From: Candidatus Oleimmundimicrobium americanum
GTDB lineage: Bacteria; Actinomycetota; Aquicultoria; UBA3085; Oleimmundimicrobiaceae
Length of the DNA: 20,404 nt
Assembly: GCA_002366545.1 (NCBI GenBank)
Contig: DFBH01000077.1
Coordinates: forward strand, 1-20,404
Direction of reading: 5' to 3'
The position numbers and the translations under genes were made by a program. Below the pieces are notes generated by a model. The model did no database searches, was not told the origin of the DNA, and was given only the letters and a program-made list of their open reading frames with translations. Numbering within the stretch: position 1 is the stretch's first letter; the number at the start of each line of letters is the position of its first letter. Below, in pieces: positions 14,626-20,404 of this stretch.

Positions 14626-17310
14626 TTATCTACCACAACATTTCTTATATTTTTTCCCACTCCCACAAGGACACGGTTCATTCCTTCCAATCTTTTTACC
14701 ACTTTTAATCGGTTTTTTAACCTCAGCACTCTGCTTGCCGGCAGACACGACATCTCTTTGATTAGAAAATACTTTTAAATTATCTTCACGACGCGGTTTT
14801 TGTACGACACGCGCATGAAAAATATATTTGACAAAATCCTCCTTTATCCCATACATGGTTGTTTTCCACATTCCAAATGCCTCACGTTTGTATTCTACAA
14901 GGGGATCTCTCTGTCCTATAGCTCGAAGCCCAATACCCTCTTTGAGATAATCCATCTCATAGAGATGCTCTCTCCATCTGTGGTCAACTACCTGAAGCAT
15001 AATTTGACGTTCAAGCTCATGCAGTACATCAGAACCTAATTCTTTTTCTCTTTCGTTATATATCTGCTTCGCTGAATCAAGTAATTTTTGATACAACTCT
15101 TCTTGTTTTAAAGAATGTAAATCCAAATCATTTTTACTCCACGAAATGGGGATTACTTTAGAAATATCGGAAAAAAGGCCATCTAAGTCCCACTGCTCAG
15201 GAAAAGTATTTTTGTTGGTATAAATCTCAACTGTTCCCCCAACCACACCCTCAATGATATCCAATACCTGATTGTGGAGATCATCTTTTTCGAGACAACT
15301 TTTTCTTTGCTCGTAAATGACCTCGCGCTGTTTGTTCATTACATCGTCATATTCCAAAATATGTTTTCTAATTTGAAAATTCTGATCTTCAACTTGGCGT
15401 TGTGCCCTCTCAACTGATTTGGAAATCATCGAATGCTCAATGGGCATATCATCGGGTAAACCCAGTTTTTGCATTATGCCCCCAATCCTATCACCGCCAA
15501 AAAGTCTCATAAGATTATCTTCAATGGAGATGTAAAATTGAGACGAACCCGGGTCGCCTTGCCTTCCTGAGCGACCTCTCAACTGATTGTCAATTCTTCT
15601 GGATTCGTGCCGCTCAGTGCCAATTACATGAAGTCCACCAACATTCTTCACTCCCTCGGCCTCTTTTGGGTTGGGAGGATTGCCACCCAGAATAATATCG
15701 GTTCCTCTACCAGCCATGTTCGTGGCAATCGTTACCGCCCCTCTCCTACCGGCTTGTGCCACGATGTGCGCCTCCCGCTCATGATACTTAGCATTTAGAA
15801 CTTCGTGATTAACCCCTCTTCTTCTAAGCATCTTGCTTAATCGTTCAGATTTCTCAACAGAGATTGTGCCAACAAGAACAGGTTGATCTTTCTTGTGACG
15901 CTCAACTATATCTTCCACAATGGCCTTAAATTTTGCTTCTTCCGTCTTATAGATAACATCGTGCAGGTTATCACGTACAAGTGGTTTATTGGTAGGAATC
16001 ACTACTGTTTCGAGCTCATATATGTGAATGAACTCGTCTGCTTCAGTTGCCGCGGTTCCGGTCATACCCGCAAGCTTCTCATACATCCTGAAATAATTCT
16101 GTAAGGTTATTGTGGCCAATGTTTGATTTTCTTGTCTTACATGAACTCGTTCTTTCGCCTCAATTGCTTCGTGGAGACCCTCACTGTATCTTCTCCCGGG
16201 CATGAGACGACCGGTAAAATCATCAACTATTACTACCTGACCATCTTTTACGAGATAATCCACATCTTTCTTAAAGAGCGAATGTGCCTTCATGCTTTGT
16301 TTAAACCGACTCATCCACTCAAGCATTGGCACACCATAAGGCAACTGGTCGGGGTCACTTATATCATCGACGGGAACGTTGATAGCCCTCGCTATTTTTG
16401 ATTCACCGCGGGGGGTTATCTTTATGGTATTTTCTTTTTCATTGGCTACAAAATCATAGTTCTGCTCGTTGAAATCAAGTTCTTCCTCGTCCTTGCTCTC
16501 TTTTGCTATCAACAACCATTTCATGCGGCGGACATCTTGCTCAACTTTTTTGCATATACTGCTCCTATCTTCCGTTGGCCCGGAAATGATAAGAGGAGTC
16601 CTAGCCTCGTCTACAAGAATACTATCCACTTCATCGACAATAGCGTAGCAATGTCCTCGCTGAACCAATTGGTTAAAGTCTGAGGCCATATTGTCACGTA
16701 GATAATCAAACCCAAATTCGTTGTTGGTCCCATAAGTAACATCCGCTTCATAAGCTTCCCGTCTGCTTATTGGCCGAAGGTTTTTAAGACTTTCATCGTC
16801 TATTTCGTAATCCGGATCATAAAGAAAAGCCGCGTCATGCTGAATGACGCCTACCGAGAGCCCCAAAAAATGATAAACCGGGCCCATCCACTGAGCGTCT
16901 CGTTTTGCAAGATAGTCATTTACCGTAACAACATGAACACCTTTTTCCTCAAGAGCATTTAGGTAGACGGATAACGTCGCCACCAGAGTTTTTCCTTCGC
17001 CGGTTGCCATCTCGACAATTTTTCCCTCATGAAGAACAATTCCGCCCATAATTTGCACATCAAAGTGGCGCATACTTATCTTCCGCTCGGCAACCTCCCT
17101 AACTACCGCAAAAGCTTCGGGCAAAAGTTCATCCAGAGTCTCTCCGTCTTTAAGGCGTCTCTTAAATTCGTCCGTCTTTTTACTCAACTCATCATCGGAA
17201 AAAGCTCTAACTTGTGATTCCAAATCACTTACTTCTTGGACTCTTTCCTGTAATTTTCTTAACTTTTTGCCTTCGCCTGCACGAAGAACTTTTCCCAATA
17301 AATTTAGCAT
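14626..17310 (-). CDS. secA: Protein translocase ATPase SecA
   Basis: SecA drives protein export through SecYEG. The 894-residue length is near that of E. coli SecA (901). Walker A is MATGEGKT (101-108). The DEAD-type Walker B lies in VDEVDSILVDEARTPLI. The second nucleotide-binding fold contains TNMAGRGTDIILGGNP and RIDNQLRGRSGRQGDPGSS. The C-terminal zinc-binding domain is intact with CxC...CC (Cys880, Cys882, Cys891, Cys892 in CPCGSGKKYKKCC), which binds SecB or the ribosome in other bacteria. The ATG at 17310 has AAGGGG 6 bases upstream. It precedes prfB, a common pairing. The upstream gap is repeat-rich, so the promoter probably lies within about 100 bases of the start. Confidence 0.98.
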   Translation of the reverse strand: MLNLLGKVLRAGEGKKLRKLQERVQEVSDLESQVRAFSDDELSKKTDEFKRRLKDGETLDELLPEAFAVVREVAERKISMRHFDVQIMGGIVLHEGKIVEMATGEGKTLVATLSVYLNALEEKGVHVVTVNDYLAKRDAQWMGPVYHFLGLSVGVIQHDAAFLYDPDYEIDDESLKNLRPISRREAYEADVTYGTNNEFGFDYLRDNMASDFNQLVQRGHCYAIVDEVDSILVDEARTPLIISGPTEDRSSICKKVEQDVRRMKWLLIAKESKDEEELDFNEQNYDFVANEKENTIKITPRGESKIARAINVPVDDISDPDQLPYGVPMLEWMSRFKQSMKAHSLFKKDVDYLVKDGQVVIVDDFTGRLMPGRRYSEGLHEAIEAKERVHVRQENQTLATITLQNYFRMYEKLAGMTGTAATEADEFIHIYELETVVIPTNKPLVRDNLHDVIYKTEEAKFKAIVEDIVERHKKDQPVLVGTISVEKSERLSKMLRRRGVNHEVLNAKYHEREAHIVAQAGRRGAVTIATNMAGRGTDIILGGNPPNPKEAEGVKNVGGLHVIGTERHESRRIDNQLRGRSGRQGDPGSSQFYISIEDNLMRLFGGDRIGGIMQKLGLPDDMPIEHSMISKSVERAQRQVEDQNFQIRKHILEYDDVMNKQREVIYEQRKSCLEKDDLHNQVLDIIEGVVGGTVEIYTNKNTFPEQWDLDGLFSDISKVIPISWSKNDLDLHSLKQEELYQKLLDSAKQIYNEREKELGSDVLHELERQIMLQVVDHRWREHLYEMDYLKEGIGLRAIGQRDPLVEYKREAFGMWKTTMYGIKEDFVKYIFHARVVQKPRREDNLKVFSNQRDVVSAGKQSAEVKKPIKSGKKIGRNEPCPCGSGKKYKKCCGR

Positions 17311-17509
17311 TATTAACCCCTTAATATCTTAAATTATGTCACAAAATCAACCAATATATTTTAACATGCGAAGGAAGGGTAGTCGATGGTTTTGATTGTC
17401 AGCTACCAGACTCCAGCCCTCAGCCTCCAGGAAAAACAAAACATAAGTGAAGAGCATGGAGCATAGAGCACGGAGCGGAGAGCATAGAGAAAAAAAGCCA
17501 ACCAGCATG

Positions 17510-17610
17510 GTCATTGCGAGCATATCACCCCAGTCTAACTGGGGTGATTTAAGAAAGAAACAAGGTGTTTGGTATGGAGAGTGGTGAGCTTGTTGCTTAG
17601 GAGGAAGCGT
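17510..17610. repeat. ~100-bp dispersed element, copy B
   Basis: This is the inverted copy of 13034-13133, with about 90% identity by eye. It begins GTCATTGCGAGC and contains the perfect palindrome CACCCCAGT-CTA-ACTGGGGTG at about 17526-17546, then ends AGGAGGAAGCGT. No open frame in it resembles a transposase, so it is a non-coding element. Confidence 0.8.
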
Positions 17611-17660
17611 GGAGTTTAGAGCATGACAGCTAACAACCAATGACGAGACTGTTGAATTTT

Positions 17661-17832
17661 GTCATTGCGAGGATTCCAACGTTACGTTGGATGACGAAGC
17701 AATCTCTGTTTACCAGGGGCTTCGAGATCGCCGCGCTTCGTTTTACTCCGCTCGCGATGACTTCGTTCTTTCTCTTCATTATAAAAATTTTAACTGTAAT
17801 AATACTATGAGATTGCTTCGCCTCACAATGAT
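17661..17832. repeat. Cluster of three REP-like units
   Basis: Unit 1 (17661-17706) reads GTCATTGCGAG...GAAGCAATCTC, with an internal CCAACGT-T-ACGTTGG hairpin. Units 2 (17724-17761) and 3 (17809-17832) are inverted relative to it (GAGATCG...GCGATGAC and GAGATTGC...CACAATGAT). Opposed copies can fold as a larger stem on a transcript leaving gpmI and may act as a transcript-end structure. Confidence 0.65.
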
Positions 17833-17846
17833 GGAGAAGCAAAAAC

Positions 17847-19415
17847 CTATTTCACAATCAAGCTCTTCCCGGTCATCTCTTTGGGACGAGGGATTCCCAA
17901 AACATCAAGCATCGTTGGAGCAATATCGGCAAGTATTCCGCCTTTCCTCAAAGAAACATTTTTGTTGGTCATATAAATAAAAGGCACCTGATTAGTGGTA
18001 TGAGCCGTAAACGGCTCATTTGTCTCCAAATCGATCATCTTTTCGACATTTCCATGATCTGCGGTAATGAAGCATTCTCCGTCCTTTGAGCACACTCGGT
18101 CAACTACTTTGCCCACACATTCATCGACAGTCTCAACAGCTTTTACCGCTGCCTCAAAAATTCCGGTATGACCTACCATATCAGGATTCGCAAAATTTAA
18201 AATAATTACACCATAAATACCTTTGTCTATTTCTTTTATTACCGCATCTGTTACTTCATATGCGCTCATCTCCGGCTTCAAATCGTAGGTGGCAACTTTT
18301 GGAGATGGTATCAATATACGCTCTTCCCCCTCCTTGGGTTTTTCTACCCCGCCGTTGAAAAAGAAAGTTACGTGGGCGTATTTTTCAGTTTCCGCTATAT
18401 GAAGTTGCCTTAATTTGTTTTCCGCTAACATATCCGCTAAAACATTGGCTAATTCAAGAGACGGAAAAGCAATTGGCACATCAAAAGTCGCATCGTATTC
18501 GGTCATACAGACAAAGAAAACTTTTGGGGGGTTTTCTCCTCTATTGAACTCTTTAAAATCGGACTTAATGAAAGCCCGTGTAATTTGCCTGGCCCTATCC
18601 GGTCTGAAATTAAAAAAGATGACAGAATCATCATCTTTCACAAGACCAGTTGGAGGCTGGAGGCTGGAGGCTGGAGGCTGAATTACAGTTGGCTTAACAA
18701 ACTCGTCAGCCACATTTTTCTCATAAGATTGTTCAATTGCCTTTTCGGCAGTTGGCGCAACCTCCCCTCTCCCGTAAACCATCGCATCATATGCAAGCTT
18801 AGTTCTATCCCATCTCTTGTCTCTATCCATCCCGTAATAACGCCCCGCGATAGTTGCGATTTTGCCTATTCCTATCTTCGAAATCTCTTTTTCAAGCTCC
18901 TTGATATATTTGGAAGCGCTTTGAGGAGGAACATCTCGCCCATCTAAAAACAGATGCAAAAAAACTTCGTTAGCACCCTCGCTTTTCGCCAATTCCAGCA
19001 GAGAATAAAGATGAGTATTATGACTATGAACCCCCCCATCGGATAAAAGCCCCATTAAATGAAGGGCGGAGGAATTTTCCTTTGTGTTATTTATGGCTTT
19101 CAATAAAACCTTGTTTGAGAATAAACTTCTATTTTTTATGGCGTGATTTATACGGGTATAATCCTGATATACAATCCTTCCCGCTCCCATATTAAGGTGT
19201 CCAACCTCGGAATTCCCCATCTGCCCCTCGGGCAAACCAACCGATTCCCCGGAAGCGCATAAAAAAGTGCAAGGGTAGTCTGCCATAAACTTATCCATAT
19301 TCGGGGTTTTCGCGAAAGCAATTGCATTCCCTTTTGTGGTTTCACCAATACCCCAACCGTCGAGAATGATAAGAGCCAATGGTTTTGGCCGAGAACCAAA
19401 AAATCTTTGTATCAT
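17847..19415 (-). CDS. gpmI: 2,3-bisphosphoglycerate-independent phosphoglycerate mutase
   Basis: GpmI interconverts 3- and 2-phosphoglycerate using two manganese ions and a phosphoserine intermediate. The motif LDGWG holds Asp19. The catalytic serine is Ser69 in GQMGNSEVGHLNMG. HLFLDGRDVPP (154-164) and AGRYYGMDRDKRWDR (190-204) are family signatures. FFNFRPDRARQ, CMTEYD, and the C-terminal NFANPDMVGHTG and TADHGN complete the metal site. The length of 522 aa is slightly above the usual 510-515. The excess is a proline/serine segment at residues 246-255 encoded by a heptanucleotide array (18651-18680) in a surface linker. GAGG inside the tpiA stop region serves as ribosome-binding site 10 bases before ATG 19415, so translation is likely coupled to tpiA. 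Confidence 0.97.
   Translation of the reverse strand: MIQRFFGSRPKPLALIILDGWGIGETTKGNAIAFAKTPNMDKFMADYPCTFLCASGESVGLPEGQMGNSEVGHLNMGAGRIVYQDYTRINHAIKNRSLFSNKVLLKAINNTKENSSALHLMGLLSDGGVHSHNTHLYSLLELAKSEGANEVFLHLFLDGRDVPPQSASKYIKELEKEISKIGIGKIATIAGRYYGMDRDKRWDRTKLAYDAMVYGRGEVAPTAEKAIEQSYEKNVADEFVKPTVIQPPASSLQPPTGLVKDDDSVIFFNFRPDRARQITRAFIKSDFKEFNRGENPPKVFFVCMTEYDATFDVPIAFPSLELANVLADMLAENKLRQLHIAETEKYAHVTFFFNGGVEKPKEGEERILIPSPKVATYDLKPEMSAYEVTDAVIKEIDKGIYGVIILNFANPDMVGHTGIFEAAVKAVETVDECVGKVVDRVCSKDGECFITADHGNVEKMIDLETNEPFTAHTTNQVPFIYMTNKNVSLRKGGILADIAPTMLDVLGIPRPKEMTGKSLIVK
18651..18680 (-). repeat. Heptanucleotide tandem array inside gpmI
   Basis: TGGAGGC is repeated four times plus two bases on the plus strand. 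Read in gpmI it encodes QPPASSLQPP. The unit is not a multiple of three, so gain or loss of one copy would shift the frame of gpmI; only changes of three units keep it. Confidence 0.9.
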
Positions 19416-19421
19416 GCTAAA

Positions 19422-20192
19422 TTATTCCTCAACCTTTTCATATTTTACAATTTTTGCAAAACTTTCCGCATTGAGGCTTGCTCCTCCGACCAATGCTCCA
19501 TCTATTTCCGGCTCCGCCATAAGTTCGGCAATATTTCCCGGCTTAACACTGCCACCATACAGTATACGAATGTCCATCGCGATTTCCTCATTATATAGTG
19601 AACCAACTAAACCCCTTATATCCCCGATAACATCGTTAGCTTGCTCAGGAGTAGCCGTAAGGCCTGTTCCAATCGCCCATACAGGTTCATATGCCATAAC
19701 TACATCTTTCATCTCTTCGAAAGACACGCCTGCCAAACCCTCAAATATTTGTTCTTTAATAATGTCGGCTGTTTTCTCCTCTTCTCTTTCATCTAAAGTT
19801 TCCCCAACGCAGAGAATTGATTTCATGCCATGAGCAAGAACCGCTCTCAGCTTCTTATTCACCATCTCGTTAGTTTCGCCAAATATATGCCGACGTTCCG
19901 AATGACCCGCAATCACATAATCTACCCTTAAATCTTTCAACATCACCGGAGAAATTTCACCGGTAAATGCGCCCTCTTCCTCCCAGTAAACATTTTGAGC
20001 ACCCAATTTTATTCTTAACTTATCTACCTCAATTACAGTTGAGACGCTTTTCAATGCAATGCAAGGTGGGCAAACAAGAATTTCAACATCTTTTACATCC
20101 TTAACCAACATAGCTAAATCCTGCACAAGAAAAACAGCTTGTCCCGCCGTTTTGTACATCTTCCAGTTACCCGCAATCATTGGTTTTCGCAT
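19422..20192 (-). CDS. tpiA: Triosephosphate isomerase
   Basis: TpiA interconverts dihydroxyacetone phosphate and glyceraldehyde 3-phosphate. Catalytic residues are visible: Asn9 and Lys11 in AGNWKM, His97 in GHSERR, and Glu169 in AYEPVWAIGTG. The phosphate-binding ILYGGSVKPGN and GALVGGASL motifs lie near the C-terminus. The 256-residue length is normal. The ATG at 20192 follows AAAGGAG by 7 bases. It sits 32 bases after pgk and 6 bases before gpmI, so the three form a glycolytic operon. Confidence 0.98.
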   Translation of the reverse strand: MRKPMIAGNWKMYKTAGQAVFLVQDLAMLVKDVKDVEILVCPPCIALKSVSTVIEVDKLRIKLGAQNVYWEEEGAFTGEISPVMLKDLRVDYVIAGHSERRHIFGETNEMVNKKLRAVLAHGMKSILCVGETLDEREEEKTADIIKEQIFEGLAGVSFEEMKDVVMAYEPVWAIGTGLTATPEQANDVIGDIRGLVGSLYNEEIAMDIRILYGGSVKPGNIAELMAEPEIDGALVGGASLNAESFAKIVKYEKVEE

Positions 20193-20224
20193 TTTTAATC
20201 TCCTTTAATTATGCAGACTTCAAT

Positions 20225-20404
20225 TTATTTATCGAGCAACGACTCTACCCCGGGGAGAAGTTCTCCTCCCAAAAGTTTTAATGAAGCCCCGCCACCGGTG
20301 GAAACAAAGGAAATTTCGTCTCCAAGACCATATTTTTTTAAAGCAGCATCCGAATCTCCACCACCTACAATGGTTGTAGCTTGAGACTTAGCCATGGCAG
20401 TTGC
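20225..20404 (-). CDS. pgk: Phosphoglycerate kinase, C-terminal fragment at the window edge
   Basis: The last 59 codons of phosphoglycerate kinase are present; the rest lies beyond the window. The fragment contains TTIVGGGDSDAAL, the nucleotide-binding glycine loop, and FVSTGGGASLKLLGG, the conserved end of the ATP domain, finishing PGVESLLDK before TAA. The enzyme makes ATP from 1,3-bisphosphoglycerate. It is the first gene seen of the pgk-tpiA-gpmI operon. Confidence 0.97.
   Translation of the reverse strand, partial: ATAMAKSQATTIVGGGDSDAALKKYGLGDEISFVSTGGGASLKLLGGELLPGVESLLDK

Larger units (their letters stand above)
17311..17846. other. Repeat-rich intergenic region between gpmI and secA
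   Basis: No gene is supported in these 536 bases; the short open frames here are made of repeats. Going down from gpmI, it contains three REP-like units (17809-17832, 17724-17761, 17661-17706), the second copy of the ~100-bp element (17510-17610), a GCATAGAGCACGGAGC-type direct repeat (about 17453-17490), and a CCAGACTCCAGCCCTCAGCCTCC tract (17407-17429). The last resembles the heptamer array in gpmI. Unique AT-rich sequence next to secA (17311-17395) is the likely promoter region, but no clear -35/-10 pair stands out. Confidence 0.6.

Noticed and set aside
17347..17842. Short minus-strand frames in the gpmI-secA gap
   Set aside because: They are built from REP-like units and the ~100-bp element, have no homology-like sequence and no convincing start signals.
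18651..18680. CRISPR-like or other spacer-repeat array
   Set aside because: The units are seven bases with no spacers; none of the repeats in the window has regular unique spacers or nearby cas genes.

Overview
The window looks like a bacterial chromosome segment of roughly 40% G+C (estimated by eye). All genes I can support lie on the minus strand, so transcription runs from high to low coordinates. In that direction the order is pgk (3' end only), tpiA, gpmI, a repeat-rich gap, secA, prfB, a second repeat-rich gap, a PHP-family phosphatase gene, the two halves of a split transketolase, ftsE, ftsX, a LytM/M23 peptidase gene of EnvC type, an S41 carboxyl-terminal protease gene, rnr, a DUF559 nuclease gene, smpB, ssrA (tmRNA), a GIY-YIG gene and two unrecognised AT-rich genes. 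The secA-prfB-ftsEX-ctp order, and smpB-ssrA after rnr, resemble arrangements known from Firmicutes and Actinobacteria. I infer a Gram-positive-type or deep Terrabacteria lineage, but the sequence alone does not fix the taxon.

Region by region: 20404-17847 is lower glycolysis (Pgk, TpiA, GpmI). 17310-13442 is SecA plus release factor 2. The prfB gene carries a clear programmed +1 frameshift site (CTTTGAC), so its true start is at 14549. 12904-9911 is sugar metabolism (PHP phosphatase and split transketolase). 9850-5819 is an envelope and cell-division cluster in which FtsEX sits directly upstream of a LytM peptidase with intact metal ligands, followed by a CtpA-type protease. 5813-2157 is RNA quality control: RNase R, SmpB and tmRNA form the trans-translation set, interrupted by a small nuclease gene between flanking G-rich inverted repeats.

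The unusual part of the window is its intergenic DNA. Several short repeat families occur. A ~100-bp element is present as inverted copies on either side of prfB-secA. REP-like units end in GTCATTGCGAG and GAGATTGC. C-run/G-run hairpins with G-quadruplex potential flank the DUF559 gene. GCTATC(A/T)GC-type repeats abut the stop codons of smpB, rnr and prfB. A heptanucleotide tandem array lies inside the gpmI coding sequence. The tmRNA is followed by tandem hairpin/T-tract modules. Nothing resembling CRISPR, a transposase, phage genes or rRNA was seen. The region below about 1500 looks accessory.
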